Origin: Paucihalobacter ruber
GTDB taxonomy: Bacteria; Bacteroidota; Bacteroidia; Flavobacteriales; Flavobacteriaceae
Assembly: GCF_006494535.1 (NCBI RefSeq)
Contig: NZ_VHIQ01000003.1
Coordinates: 372,001 to 436,000, forward strand
DNA: 64,000 bases
Reading direction: 5' to 3'
Each line of letters starts with the position of its first letter. Positions within the stretch are counted from its first letter, which is position 1. Shown here in pieces: positions 18,937-28,519 of the stretch. The translations under genes were made by a program, and so were the position numbers. The notes under the pieces are model-generated. The model saw only the letters and a list, made by a program, of their open reading frames with translations. It had not been told where the DNA came from and ran no database searches.

Positions 18937-20043
18937 ATGTTATCAAAAAAATACATACACAAAATAAATAAAGTTATTGTTGTACTTGGTATTTCAATTT
19001 TTGTTACGTCATGTGGCACTTACGAATATGTTGGGTACAACAATGACGGTATTTATTCTGAAGTACCTTCGAGTCAACGCGTCTTAACCGAAGTACAAAC
19101 AGTTGAAACGGTTGATAGTGATGCAGGTTATTATAAAAACTACTTCCAAGAGCGTAAACGAGAAGTAGAGGCAGTAGTTGCTCAAAGTGATGTTTTTACC
19201 GATGTAGATGATTACAGCAGCGATTACACGCAACCACAAGATACACTAGCAATGAGAACCGGCTACAGTGGCTGGGGTCAAACCAACGATGTAGTTAATA
19301 TTAACTTCTACAACAACGGCTGGAACAACTGGGGCTGGGATCCTTGGTTATGGAATACAGGCTTTGGCTGGGGCGGTGGCGGATGGCCACTTTGGAATCA
19401 CTGGGGTCCCGGTTGGGGCGCTTGGGGTCCCGGTTGGGGCTGGAATAACTGGGGCGTTGGCTGGGGCGGCTGGGGCTGGAATGCAGGATTTGGCTGGGGC
19501 GGTGGCTTCGGTTGGGGTGGTTTCTACGGTCCCGGATGGGGCTGGGGTCCCGGATGGGGCGTTGGCGGATTCTACGGGAATAATAATGTAGCTTTTATGG
19601 GCTCGAGAAGAGGTGACGTGTTTGCGTCAGGTTACGGAAGAAATAACTCTATACAACAAAATAGAAGGAGTAATCTAAATAATTCCACAGTTAGCAGACG
19701 CTCAAGTAGTGCCTTACCGGCCAATTCTAACTTGAGAAGAACAGTTGAACAAAATAATTTAAGACGCTCTTCAAATACCAGAATGTCTACAAGAAATTCT
19801 ATTGGAACCAGAAACAGCAATTATTCAAGAGGTAGTAGCACTCGTATGAACAATACATCGCGAGGTAATACCCGTATCAACAATAGTGGCACTTCAAGAT
19901 CCTCTTCAACAACAACTCGCAGCAGTTCTTCCTCAAGATCAAGTGGTGGAACAATGAGTTCAGGAGGCAGCAGAGGTGGTTCTACAGGAGGCGGTAGTCG
20001 TGGCGGCTCTTCTGGAGGAGGCGGTGGCAGACGTGGTGGTTGA
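18937..20043 (+). CDS. Trp/Gly-rich lipoprotein with basic Ser/Arg-rich tail
   Basis: I recognise no characterised family. The N terminus is a lipoprotein signal ending in SIFVTSC (Cys26). Residues 27-110 are mixed and acidic. Residues 113-207 hold 23 Trp in a Gly-rich background of GWGW, GPGW and NNWG units, with local DNA repeats of the type GGTCCCGGTTGGGGC. From about 225 to the end the protein is low-complexity Ser/Arg/Asn, then Gly/Ser/Arg. The whole frame is open, and a strong terminator follows. The aromatic-rich segment could bind glycan, lipid or partner proteins at the surface; that is a guess. Confidence 0.75.
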   Translation: MLSKKYIHKINKVIVVLGISIFVTSCGTYEYVGYNNDGIYSEVPSSQRVLTEVQTVETVDSDAGYYKNYFQERKREVEAVVAQSDVFTDVDDYSSDYTQPQDTLAMRTGYSGWGQTNDVVNINFYNNGWNNWGWDPWLWNTGFGWGGGGWPLWNHWGPGWGAWGPGWGWNNWGVGWGGWGWNAGFGWGGGFGWGGFYGPGWGWGPGWGVGGFYGNNNVAFMGSRRGDVFASGYGRNNSIQQNRRSNLNNSTVSRRSSSALPANSNLRRTVEQNNLRRSSNTRMSTRNSIGTRNSNYSRGSSTRMNNTSRGNTRINNSGTSRSSSTTTRSSSSSRSSGGTMSSGGSRGGSTGGGSRGGSSGGGGGRRGG

Positions 20044-20064
20044 TTTTACCTCCTTTAAGTATAT

Positions 20065-20107
20065 ACCCGTAAACATTTAGGTATATCAATGTTTATGGGT
20101 TTTTTTA
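20065..20107 (+). terminator. Terminator after the Trp/Gly-rich lipoprotein gene
   Basis: ACCCGTAAACATT (20065-20077) pairs with AATGTTTATGGGT (20088-20100) with one G-T pair, followed by seven T. Confidence 0.85.
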
Positions 20108-20139
20108 TTAGCTTAAAATAATTTCAGATCAATTATAAA

Positions 20140-21660
20140 ATGAAAAATAAGTTTGTTTTAGTTTTAGTTTTAGGTATCACGGCAACGACAGTTGCTCAAG
20201 ATTTATCAGATGCCTTAAGATACTCGATGGATAACATTCAGGGAACTGCGCGTTTTAGAGCAATGGGAGGTGCTTTTGGTGCGCTTGGCGGCGACTTTTC
20301 AGCGGTAAGTTTAAATCCAGCAGGATCGGCCGTTTTTGCAACTAGCCAGGCAGGATTTACACTCTCAATGCTAAATAATAAGAATGAAACACAATATTTC
20401 AATGGTTTCACCTCGGAAACGGACTCAAAATTTGATTTAAATCAAGGAGGTGCCGTTTTTGTTTTTCAAAACACCAACTCAAACTCGGGATGGAATAAGT
20501 TTACCCTAGGTCTTGGTTATGATAAAACAGGTGATTTTAATAATAACTGGAGTGCTGTAGGAACTAATACACGCTCCATAGACCGTTATTTTTTAGCTTA
20601 TGCAGATGGCAGAAGATTAGACGAAATTTCTGTGCTTCCCGGAGAAACCTTCTCGGAGGCCTATAGAGACATCGGGCAAACTTTTGGGTTTGGACATCAA
20701 CAAGCATTCCTTGGGTTCGAGTCGTTTATTATTGATCCGGTAGTTGACGCAGATGATAACACATCTTACGTCTCCAACATCGCAGCCGGTAATTTTAATC
20801 AGCAAAACGTTTTGAATTCCCGAGGTTATAATGGCAAATTTACGTTTAATTTTGCCGGCCAATACAGAGACCAACTTTATATTGGCGCCAATATTAATAC
20901 CCATTTCTTAAATTACGAGCGTTCTACATTTTTTTCAGAAACCAATAACAACCAGGGTTCTTTAGTGAATTCCGTGAATTTTGAAAATAACTTGTTTACT
21001 ACCGGTGCAGGATTCTCATTTCAACTGGGAACAATTTTGAAGCTATCTGATGGTATGCGCCTTGGGTTCTCGTATGATTCTCCAACCTGGTATAGAATAA
21101 ATGAAGAAACATCACAAGCCATTCGTACAGTAAGAAATGAAAATGGTAATAATATAGCTTTAACAATCGACCCTAGTGTTATAAATGTTTATGAAGCTTA
21201 TCGTCTTAAATCGCCCGGACGAATCACTGCCAGTGCTGCTTATGTATTTGGTTCATCCGGCTTAATAAGTTTTGATTTTAGCAGAAAAGATTATAGTAAT
21301 GCCGAATTTAGACCGGTTTCTGATTCCTTTTTCAGTGCGCAGAACGAGTTGATTAGACGTAATCTTACCGTCTCTAATACTTTCAGAATTGGTGGTGAAT
21401 ACCGCATTAAACAGGCCACATTAAGAGGTGGTTACCGATTTGAAGGCAGTCCTTACAGTGATGACACCAATTTTATGGGTGACCTAAATGCTTACTCATT
21501 GGGTTTTGGTTATAATTTTGGGAATTTCAAGCTTGACTTAGCTTATGAATATACCAGCAGACTTTTTGGTGAACAGTTATTTAGTGTTGGTTTAACCGAC
21601 CAGGCTTTTGTTGATGCTACCAACAATAACATATTTATGACTGTTACATTCAACTTATAG
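20140..21660 (+). CDS. Outer-membrane transport protein, FadL/TodX-like
   Basis: A 506-residue outer-membrane beta-barrel. A signal peptide ending in TTVAQ precedes the FadL-like start DALRYS, with the conserved segment GTARFRAMGGAFGALGGDFS and SLNPAGSA at residues 36-66. The rest alternates hydrophobic and aromatic residues in strands and ends in a typical barrel strand (FMTVTFNL). Family members import hydrophobic compounds such as fatty acids; the cargo here is unknown. It stands alone between two terminators. Confidence 0.85.
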   Translation: MKNKFVLVLVLGITATTVAQDLSDALRYSMDNIQGTARFRAMGGAFGALGGDFSAVSLNPAGSAVFATSQAGFTLSMLNNKNETQYFNGFTSETDSKFDLNQGGAVFVFQNTNSNSGWNKFTLGLGYDKTGDFNNNWSAVGTNTRSIDRYFLAYADGRRLDEISVLPGETFSEAYRDIGQTFGFGHQQAFLGFESFIIDPVVDADDNTSYVSNIAAGNFNQQNVLNSRGYNGKFTFNFAGQYRDQLYIGANINTHFLNYERSTFFSETNNNQGSLVNSVNFENNLFTTGAGFSFQLGTILKLSDGMRLGFSYDSPTWYRINEETSQAIRTVRNENGNNIALTIDPSVINVYEAYRLKSPGRITASAAYVFGSSGLISFDFSRKDYSNAEFRPVSDSFFSAQNELIRRNLTVSNTFRIGGEYRIKQATLRGGYRFEGSPYSDDTNFMGDLNAYSLGFGYNFGNFKLDLAYEYTSRLFGEQLFSVGLTDQAFVDATNNNIFMTVTFNL

Positions 21661-21677
21661 TGGTTATTAAAAACTAG

Positions 21678-21716
21678 AAATAATAAATGCCACCTTTTAC
21701 GTGGCATTTATTATTT
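21678..21716. terminator. Bidirectional terminator
   Basis: A perfect 16-base inverted repeat (21678-21693 and 21701-21716) around a seven-base loop, with A and T runs at the ends. It lies between the FadL-like gene and the convergent T9SS protein gene and can serve both. Confidence 0.9.
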
Positions 21717-21731
21717 CGTTAAATTTTGTAA

Positions 21732-24398
21732 TTATCTTTTTAAAGTAAAATGCGCTCTAAATTCTTGTGGCTCTCCGGTTCTTGGCTCCTGAAACTCTAC
21801 TACAAACCAATAATCGCTACTTGGCATTAATTGTCCATTAAAAGTCCCATCCCAACCGTTACCCGACGGACTTAGTTGTTTGAGCAACTTCCCATAGCGA
21901 TCGAATATATAAATTTTTGCGCTTGGTTGGTTGTTTAATCCTACAATGTTCCATGTTTCATTTCGGCCATCGCCATTGGGCGTAAAGAATAACGGATAAT
22001 CTATCACTGTGATAGACTTACTCACCAATCCGCAACCGTTCTTGTCTCTGGCTGTTATAGTGTGCGTGCCTATACTAACATTTGTGAATGTACCACTATC
22101 CTGCCATGGCCCATTATCTATATTGTATTCATATTCGCCCATACCTGTAGCCACCGCTTCTATTTCATGGGTATCTGCAAAGGCCCGGGTAGTTAAACTA
22201 AGTACCAAACTTGGTGGTGAACTTTCTATGACTTCGGTGCTTTGAGTAAACTCGCAGGAAGTTAATGCCGATGTACTAATATCTGTAACAGTTACTGTGT
22301 AGGTGCCACCTTGGGATGGTACCAAACTAGATCTTATTTCATCTGGTATTAGAGTACCATTATAACTCCATTCAAAGGTGTAATCTGTATCTGATAAACC
22401 TATATTAATAATAGCCAGGTCAATTACTTCCGTACCGTTCCGATCAAAACATATATTGTATTGTGGTTCTAAATTAAACGCCGGTAGAGGATTAACCTGC
22501 AAAGTTATTGGCGCAATCGCGAAACAAATACTTTGGGGTGTATCGTTATTGTCTACTCGAGCCCAAATCTCCTGTGGATTACTCTGATTTCGGTACAAGG
22601 TGGGCAGTGGGTTCTCTCCTAACACCGCAGCTTCCTCGCTTAAGTAGTAGCCAACTCTAAAGTTTGCCGGGTTTTGCCCATCGAGCACTTGTGGATCCTG
22701 AGTACCCAAATCAAATATTGTGCTATCGTTACCTGAGTTGCCATCGGTCTCCACATTATTGTCGCACTGCTCATATTTAATAGGCACACCATCTGAGTTG
22801 GCCAATGGAACTTCTTGGACATCAATACAAACTTCTTGAGTATATTCACAACCAAAATCGTCCACCACTCTATATGTATAACAATACTGTCCAATATTTA
22901 AAGGTTGTACGGTTATTGTATTCCCGTTAGTATTAGTTATAGACGGATCTGCATCCCATTCTTGATTGACAATAACTGGTGTAAAAGAAAGTTCAGAAGG
23001 TTGTATAGCAGAATCAAAGTTAATGCCCCATTCAAAAATGTAACCATTATCTTGAAAAATATTGTCTGTAATTCTAAGAGTCCAATTACCATTAAGGGGT
23101 GAACCTAAAAGTCCGGTTAACGGAAAAACAGAACTATAGTTTCCTTCTGGAACAAATAAATCTGTATAAGTTTCGGGACCATCGCCCAATGGAAAAACAC
23201 CACCGGCTTGAATTCCTCCTACTAGTGTTGGATTTTCATTTCCCGGCACAAAACAATAGTTCGATCCAATTCCAGGGGTAGTGATTTCACTATTATTATC
23301 TATAGCCCCTGTAGCCCATGGTATTCCTAAATTAGCTGAACCGCCACCTTGGTTGTGCATTCTTACAGTTTGTCCATTTGGGGAGATAATTTCAATGACT
23401 AAGTCTCCTAAGAACGAGTGTTCCATATTTATACAAATGCTAACTAATTGACTTATGTCGTCTAATGTTTGGTCAGCATCATAACAATCTACGGTAACGG
23501 AAGTTTCATAAGAAACACCACTACCATCCGGCAAGAATGTAGATCCACTTACAGGTGGTGTACAATCATTTATAAACTCAATCGCAGAAACAACACCGTT
23601 TATTGTGGTAGATTCTCCAATACAAATAGTTTGTTGAACAGGTGCAGTGCCAGTAAAATCCGGTTGATTAGAAACCTGCACAACTTGATTAATTAAATTT
23701 TTATTAGCACAACCCTCAGGATTTTCCGAAGTATTAGTGTCTCTAATATTCAAATTAACAAGATATACTCCGGGTGTATCATATGAATAAGTAACTGATT
23801 GACCGTCTAAAGTTGTACCATCACCTAAATCCCATTGGTAAGTTGCACCCGTTCCATCTGTAGAGAAGGTACCGCTTCCATCAAATGTAATTTCCTCATT
23901 TACACATACTCTTATATAACCATCTGAATTTGGTAATGGATTGGTATTATCTATCTGAGAATTGATAGTTTGACACGGCGTTATGCACGATATATTTGCT
24001 TCCCAACCCGTTTCATTTATACTATTGTTTGATGTAAATTCAAAAGTAATACAGCCTGAAATATTATCTAAAGATGCTCTAATGAGTCCAGGATTAGTTA
24101 ATCCGGAGAAACTACCAAATGCACTGGCTGCGGTAGAATCTCCATTGTAAATGGTAAGCACATCTCGATCTGATTCAACGTTGAAATTCAAAAACTCAAC
24201 TTGTACTTTTTGTCCCGCATTTTCAGGACAAATGGTTAAGACAAAATCTTCGTTATTCGCGTAATTTCCAAATTCACCTCCTGAATCGTAAAATACCCCC
24301 GAACATTGGTTTATAGTCGCATTTTGCATGACTACATTTTGAGAGAAACTCAGGCTATAAAAAAGTAAAGAAAAAACAAAGCAAATCTTTTTCAACAT
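21732..24398 (-). CDS. Large secreted multidomain protein with T9SS type B sorting domain
   Basis: An 888-residue surface or secreted protein. A signal peptide (about residues 1-19) is followed by a CUB-like beta domain (about 25-135), a PKD domain with YQWDLGDGT and VTYSYDTPGVYLVNL (about 155-245), and a proprotein-convertase P-like beta domain with FLGDLVIEIISPNG and GNWTLRITDN (about 280-455). Further Ig-like regions come next. The C-terminal 85 residues are a gliding-motility-associated (type B) sorting domain: FFTPNGDGRNETWNI, IYIFDRYGKLL, GWDGTFNG and a final basic strand. Probably exported by the type IX system. Domain content suggests adhesion; no protease catalytic domain is present. 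Confidence 0.88.
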   Translation of the reverse strand: MLKKICFVFSLLFYSLSFSQNVVMQNATINQCSGVFYDSGGEFGNYANNEDFVLTICPENAGQKVQVEFLNFNVESDRDVLTIYNGDSTAASAFGSFSGLTNPGLIRASLDNISGCITFEFTSNNSINETGWEANISCITPCQTINSQIDNTNPLPNSDGYIRVCVNEEITFDGSGTFSTDGTGATYQWDLGDGTTLDGQSVTYSYDTPGVYLVNLNIRDTNTSENPEGCANKNLINQVVQVSNQPDFTGTAPVQQTICIGESTTINGVVSAIEFINDCTPPVSGSTFLPDGSGVSYETSVTVDCYDADQTLDDISQLVSICINMEHSFLGDLVIEIISPNGQTVRMHNQGGGSANLGIPWATGAIDNNSEITTPGIGSNYCFVPGNENPTLVGGIQAGGVFPLGDGPETYTDLFVPEGNYSSVFPLTGLLGSPLNGNWTLRITDNIFQDNGYIFEWGINFDSAIQPSELSFTPVIVNQEWDADPSITNTNGNTITVQPLNIGQYCYTYRVVDDFGCEYTQEVCIDVQEVPLANSDGVPIKYEQCDNNVETDGNSGNDSTIFDLGTQDPQVLDGQNPANFRVGYYLSEEAAVLGENPLPTLYRNQSNPQEIWARVDNNDTPQSICFAIAPITLQVNPLPAFNLEPQYNICFDRNGTEVIDLAIINIGLSDTDYTFEWSYNGTLIPDEIRSSLVPSQGGTYTVTVTDISTSALTSCEFTQSTEVIESSPPSLVLSLTTRAFADTHEIEAVATGMGEYEYNIDNGPWQDSGTFTNVSIGTHTITARDKNGCGLVSKSITVIDYPLFFTPNGDGRNETWNIVGLNNQPSAKIYIFDRYGKLLKQLSPSGNGWDGTFNGQLMPSSDYWFVVEFQEPRTGEPQEFRAHFTLKR

Positions 24399-24545
24399 TA
24401 CAGAGCAATTAATTTAAAGGCGCTGAAAATTAAGAAAATTTTAATAAAACAAACTTTTCGGGGCATACAATTCCAAATTTTAACTAATAAAAACTTAAAG
24501 TTTAATTTATGATTCTGTCTCGCCTGCAATCCTGTCAAAAATGCT

Positions 24546-24553
24546 TATCTTTG
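24546..24553 (+). promoter_or_regulatory. Putative -7 promoter element for folE
   Basis: TATCTTTG is an exact TAnnTTTG match, 40 bases before the proposed folE ATG. No clear TTG at the expected upstream distance. Confidence 0.4.
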
Positions 24554-24593
24554 CAATCTGTTTAAAAGTAAAGCCTTAGAAAGCAAATTGCTT

Positions 24594-25271
24594 ATGAAAA
24601 TTGAAGACCAATTTAAAGATATCGACGCCTTAGGCGATGACCATATCAGCACATCGAGCGACACGCCACTACGAGATGATGCCTTTGTTTTAAATGATGA
24701 GGAAAAGATAGAGATCATTATGGACGATGTTCGTCACATCATGGAAACCTTAGGTTTAGATTTAACCGACGACAGTCTTACCGGCACACCCAAGCGTGTT
24801 GCCAAAATGTTTGTTAATGAGATTTTTGGCGGACTCAACCCAAAAAGAAAACCAAAGTCGTCTACCTTTGAAAACAAATATAAATACGGTGAAATGCTGG
24901 TAGAAAAAAACATCACTGTTTATTCTACCTGTGAGCATCATTTATTACCTATTGTTGGCCGGGCGCATGTTGCCTATATATCAAACGGAACCGTGGTTGG
25001 CTTATCTAAAATGAATAGAATTGTAGATTATTTCGCCAAAAGACCTCAGGTGCAAGAGCGTCTCACTATTCAAATAGTAAAAGAATTACAAAAAGTACTC
25101 AACACCAATGACGTGGCCTGTGTTATAGACGCTAAGCATTTATGCGTCAATTCCAGAGGTATTAGAGATATTGAAAGCAGTACGGTGACCGCAGAATTTG
25201 GAGGAAAGTTTAAAGAAGAAATTGTTAGAAAAGAATTTTTATCTTACATCGCTTTAGACACAAAATTCTAA
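24594..25271 (+). CDS. folE: GTP cyclohydrolase I
   Basis: Converts GTP to 7,8-dihydroneopterin triphosphate, the first step of folate and pterin synthesis. Zinc and catalytic motifs are present: [40 protein letters not shown] and the final Cys/His segment [13 protein letters not shown] chose the ATG at 24594, giving MKIEDQFKD; a TTG six bases earlier is also in frame. The gene is followed 13 bases later by cysS. Confidence 0.97.
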   Translation: MKIEDQFKDIDALGDDHISTSSDTPLRDDAFVLNDEEKIEIIMDDVRHIMETLGLDLTDDSLTGTPKRVAKMFVNEIFGGLNPKRKPKSSTFENKYKYGEMLVEKNITVYSTCEHHLLPIVGRAHVAYISNGTVVGLSKMNRIVDYFAKRPQVQERLTIQIVKELQKVLNTNDVACVIDAKHLCVNSRGIRDIESSTVTAEFGGKFKEEIVRKEFLSYIALDTKF

Positions 25272-25284
25272 TTTTATTTTTAAA

Positions 25285-26769
25285 ATGACGCCAACCTACA
25301 AATCGCAGCAAATTAAAATTTACAATTCCTTAAGTGGAGAAAAAGAAATATTTAATCCCATAAACGAAGGTCATGTTGGCATGTACGTTTGTGGGCCAAC
25401 TGTTTACAGTAATGTTCACCTAGGGAACGTTAGAACCTTTATGTCTTTCGATGTTGTTTTTAGATATTTTAAGCATCTTGGTTATAAAGTACGCTACGTT
25501 AGAAATATTACAGATGCCGGACATCTTGAAAATGATGCCGATGCCGGCGAAGACCGCATTGCTAAAAAGGCGCGATTAGAACAAATTGAACCTATGGAAG
25601 TGGTACAACGCTACACCGTAGACTTTCATAACATCCTGAATAAATTTAACTTTTTACCGCCTAGTATAGAGCCAACGGCTACCGGACATATTATAGAACA
25701 AATTGAAATTATTAAAACCATTATCGACAAAGGTCTGGCCTATGTTGTAAACGGATCGGTATATTTTGATGTATTGGAATACAACAAACAGAAAAAATAC
25801 GGGATTTTAAGTAAGCGCAATGTTGAAGATTTAATTCACAATACCCGTGAACTAGACGGACAAACCGATAAGAAAAATCCGCAAGACTTCGCCCTTTGGA
25901 AGAAGGCCGAACCACAACATATTATGCGCTGGCCATCGCCGTGGAGTGACGGATTTCCAGGATGGCATTTAGAATGTACGGCCATGAGCACCAAATATCT
26001 TGGCGAGTCTTTTGATATTCACGGTGGTGGTATGGATTTAAAGTTCCCACATCACGAATGCGAGATTGCACAGGCCGAAGCATGTAACGACCACGCACCC
26101 GTTAATTACTGGATGCATGCCAATATGCTTATCATGAATGGCAAAAAAATGGCCAAATCAACCGGAAACTACATTTTACCAACCGAAATTTTTACCGGAG
26201 ACAACAACAATATTTCGAAGGCCTATTCGGCTGGTGTTGCCAGATTTTTTATGCTACAAGCACATTACAGAAGCATTCTCGATTTTACTGATAGCGGCTT
26301 ACAAGCCAGTGAAAAAGGCTTTAATCGTTTGATGGAAGCTGTTAAAAATTTAGAACAACTTCAAACCTCCAATCAATCCACATTCGAAATAGCGACCTGG
26401 CAACAAAAGTGTTACGATGCCATGAACGACGATTTTAACACACCCATTTTAATTGCTCACCTTTTTGATGCCGTTAAATATATTAATCAAGTTAAAGATG
26501 GCAGTGCCAGCATAACACAAGATGACCTTGAGATTTTAAAGCAAACAATGAACGGTTTTATTTTTGAGGTGTTGGGTATTGAAGATACCGCAGAAGTCTC
26601 TACCGATAGCAATAAGCTCTCAGGCACTGTTGAGTTGCTAATTAAATTGAGACAAGAAGCGCGGGCCAATAAAAACTTCGCCTTGTCAGATCAAATTAGA
26701 GACGAACTGGCCGCCATGGGTATACAGCTTCAGGATGGAAAAGAAGGAACATCGTTTACCGTTAATTAA
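25285..26769 (+). CDS. cysS: Cysteinyl-tRNA synthetase
   Basis: Charges tRNA-Cys. It is a class I enzyme of 494 residues: [17 protein letters not shown] holds the zinc-ligand Cys and the HIGH-type motif (HLGN), WHLECTAMS and [11 protein letters not shown] hold further zinc ligands, and KMAKSTGN is the KMSKS-type loop. A DALR-like C-terminal domain follows. The stop shares a base with the yidD start (TAATG), so the two genes are coupled. Confidence 0.97.
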   Translation: MTPTYKSQQIKIYNSLSGEKEIFNPINEGHVGMYVCGPTVYSNVHLGNVRTFMSFDVVFRYFKHLGYKVRYVRNITDAGHLENDADAGEDRIAKKARLEQIEPMEVVQRYTVDFHNILNKFNFLPPSIEPTATGHIIEQIEIIKTIIDKGLAYVVNGSVYFDVLEYNKQKKYGILSKRNVEDLIHNTRELDGQTDKKNPQDFALWKKAEPQHIMRWPSPWSDGFPGWHLECTAMSTKYLGESFDIHGGGMDLKFPHHECEIAQAEACNDHAPVNYWMHANMLIMNGKKMAKSTGNYILPTEIFTGDNNNISKAYSAGVARFFMLQAHYRSILDFTDSGLQASEKGFNRLMEAVKNLEQLQTSNQSTFEIATWQQKCYDAMNDDFNTPILIAHLFDAVKYINQVKDGSASITQDDLEILKQTMNGFIFEVLGIEDTAEVSTDSNKLSGTVELLIKLRQEARANKNFALSDQIRDELAAMGIQLQDGKEGTSFTVN

Positions 26770-27014
26770 TGAAGGTGTTAAAGCAAATACTAATTGCGCC
26801 TTTTGTTCTGCTTATTAAGTTTTACCAATTATTCATTTCACCTTTTACACCTGCCACCTGCAGATATCAACCTACCTGTTCTCATTATGCCAAAGAAGCA
26901 TTAGAAAAACACGGATTGTTAAATGGTGGTTGGTTGGCGTTGAAAAGGATTTTTAGTTGTCATCCCTGGGGAGGAAGTGGCTATGATCCTGTTCCGGAAA
27001 AGGATGATAACTAA
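26769..27014 (+). CDS. yidD: Membrane protein insertion efficiency factor YidD
   Basis: An 81-residue protein of the YidD family, which assists YidC-dependent membrane insertion. Typical pattern: a hydrophobic or amphipathic N terminus, [20 protein letters not shown] with the conserved Cys residues, and C-terminal [13 protein letters not shown]. Starts on the last base of the cysS stop. Confidence 0.95.
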   Translation: MKVLKQILIAPFVLLIKFYQLFISPFTPATCRYQPTCSHYAKEALEKHGLLNGGWLALKRIFSCHPWGGSGYDPVPEKDDN

Positions 27015-27121
27015 AATTTAATAACTGAAAATACTTGAAGTTATAAACGGACATAAAAAGATGTGGTTCTCACTTCATTTTTAATGGTCAAATCTTATCT
27101 TTACTACCAAATTAAAAAAAC

Positions 27122-27946
27122 ATGATAGCACTTAAATTTATATGGGATCCGTCTAAAGGTCTTGATTTAGGGTTTCTAACTTTACATTACTATAGCTTAA
27201 TGTGGATTATAGCGTTTGTGGTTGGATTTTTAATCATGAAGCGCATTTATAAAAACGAAGGTCAAACTAACGAATCTTTAGACTCCTTGTTTATTTATTC
27301 TGTTTTGGGCATCATGCTTGGCGCGAGATTGGGTCATGTTATCTTCTATCAACCAGAATTATTTAAAGAAGATTTCTTCAGCATATTTTTACCGTTTAAA
27401 TTTCAAGGTGGTTTTGAATTTACAGGTTTTAGAGGCTTGGCCAGTCATGGCGCAGCTATTGGAATGATCATATCTATGTACTTATACAATAAAAAAGTAT
27501 TGCACAAAACCGTACTATGGATTTTAGACCGTGTTGTGATTCCTGTAGCATTAGGAGCTGTAGCGGTGCGAATTGGTAACTTTATTAATTCTGAAATTAT
27601 TGGAAAGCCTACCGAAAGTGATTTTGGCGTGGTATTTAAACAATTAGGTGAAGATTTTGCACGCCATCCATCTCAATTATACGAAGCCGGTTGCTATGTG
27701 TTCGTATTTCTCATTCTATTTTTCACCTATTGGAAAACCCAAAAAGCTAAACAAGAAGGGTTTTTATTTGGAAGCTTTTTACTTATGTTATGGGCTGTCA
27801 GATTTTTTGTGGAATTTTTAAAAGAACCTCAAGGTGACGAATTTATAAATTTTGCAGGCTTAAACACCGGACAATGGTTAAGCATTCCCTTTATTTTAAT
27901 AGGATTGTATTTTATGTTTGTTTACAAACCTGCGCTTAAAAAATGA
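27122..27946 (+). CDS. lgt: Prolipoprotein diacylglyceryl transferase
   Basis: Transfers diacylglycerol from phosphatidylglycerol to the lipobox Cys of preprolipoproteins in the inner membrane. Seven predicted helices; conserved motifs are GLASHGAAIGM (catalytic His region), RIGNFINSEIIGKPTESDFGVVF (Arg and Asn of the signature) and HPSQLYEA. It would serve the many lipoproteins in this window. A TATCTTTA element at 27096-27103 may be its promoter. Its stop overlaps the next start (ATGA). Confidence 0.96.
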   Translation: MIALKFIWDPSKGLDLGFLTLHYYSLMWIIAFVVGFLIMKRIYKNEGQTNESLDSLFIYSVLGIMLGARLGHVIFYQPELFKEDFFSIFLPFKFQGGFEFTGFRGLASHGAAIGMIISMYLYNKKVLHKTVLWILDRVVIPVALGAVAVRIGNFINSEIIGKPTESDFGVVFKQLGEDFARHPSQLYEAGCYVFVFLILFFTYWKTQKAKQEGFLFGSFLLMLWAVRFFVEFLKEPQGDEFINFAGLNTGQWLSIPFILIGLYFMFVYKPALKK

Positions 27947-28440
27947 GATGTTACGTAAACCGAAAAATAACATTGGTGGCAATTCTTGGGATCTCATTAG
28001 GGTTGTCGTTATCCTCTTGCCTAGAAACTAAAACCCCAAAACCCAAACCGGTTGAAATTTCGTTTAAAAAAGATGGTAAATTAAGCATCCATAAATCGGA
28101 AACCGATAGTCTTTTACAACAAATAGATATTGAAATTGCCGATACACCTTACAAACGTGAAACCGGATTAATGTATCGCGATCAATTAGGTGACCAACAA
28201 GGCATGCTGTTTATTTTTGATGAGGCTCAATATTTAGCTTTTTACATGAAGAATACCAAAATCTCTTTAGATATTCTTTATCTAAATGAAGAAAAAATAG
28301 TGGTAGACATTTATGAGAATACAACTGTTATGGACGAAACTGCTTTACCTTCAAAGAATATTGCCAAATACGTTTTAGAAGTAAATGCCGGGAAGGTTAA
28401 AGAATGGGGTATTGAGCCGGGCGATTACATTCGTTTTTAA
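27943..28440 (+). CDS. DUF192 domain lipoprotein
   Basis: A lipoprotein signal ends in LSLSSC. The DUF192 domain follows (about residues 55-165) with ADTPYKRETGLMYRD, GMLFIFDE, FYMKNTKISLDILYL and the C-terminal VLEVNAGKVKEWGI. The family is widespread and of unclear function. It overlaps lgt by four bases and is followed by a strong terminator. Confidence 0.88.
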   Translation: MRCYVNRKITLVAILGISLGLSLSSCLETKTPKPKPVEISFKKDGKLSIHKSETDSLLQQIDIEIADTPYKRETGLMYRDQLGDQQGMLFIFDEAQYLAFYMKNTKISLDILYLNEEKIVVDIYENTTVMDETALPSKNIAKYVLEVNAGKVKEWGIEPGDYIRF

Positions 28441-28473
28441 ACTTATTCAAAATCACAAAAACGAAATCACAAA

Positions 28474-28500
28474 AAAAGCCGACTGTTGAAGTCGGCTTTT
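28474..28500. terminator. Bidirectional terminator
   Basis: AAAAGCCGAC (28474-28483) and GTCGGCTTTT (28491-28500) form a perfect ten-base stem with a seven-base loop between the DUF192 gene and the convergent secDF gene. Confidence 0.9.
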
Positions 28501-28519
28501 ATATTATATAAAGTTATTT

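Noticed and set aside
19360-19580. Direct DNA repeats of the type GGTCCCGGTTGGGGC, at first sight a tandem repeat or CRISPR-like array
   Set aside because: The repeats are in frame and simply encode the Trp/Gly-rich segment; units are short and irregular with no spacer pattern, and no cas gene is present.
19364-19591. A 75-codon open frame inside the Trp/Gly-rich lipoprotein gene, in another plus-strand frame
   Set aside because: Its Gly/Ala/Val bias is a by-product of the repetitive codons of the real gene, and the real frame has the signal peptide and full length.
22640-22894. Open frames inside the T9SS protein gene on both strands
   Set aside because: They fall wholly within a well-supported 888-codon gene with recognisable domains and show no family features.
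24399-24593. Possible riboswitch before folE
   Set aside because: No recognisable conserved core of tetrahydrofolate or pre-queuosine riboswitches; the gap contains only a TAnnTTTG promoter element and AT-rich sequence.
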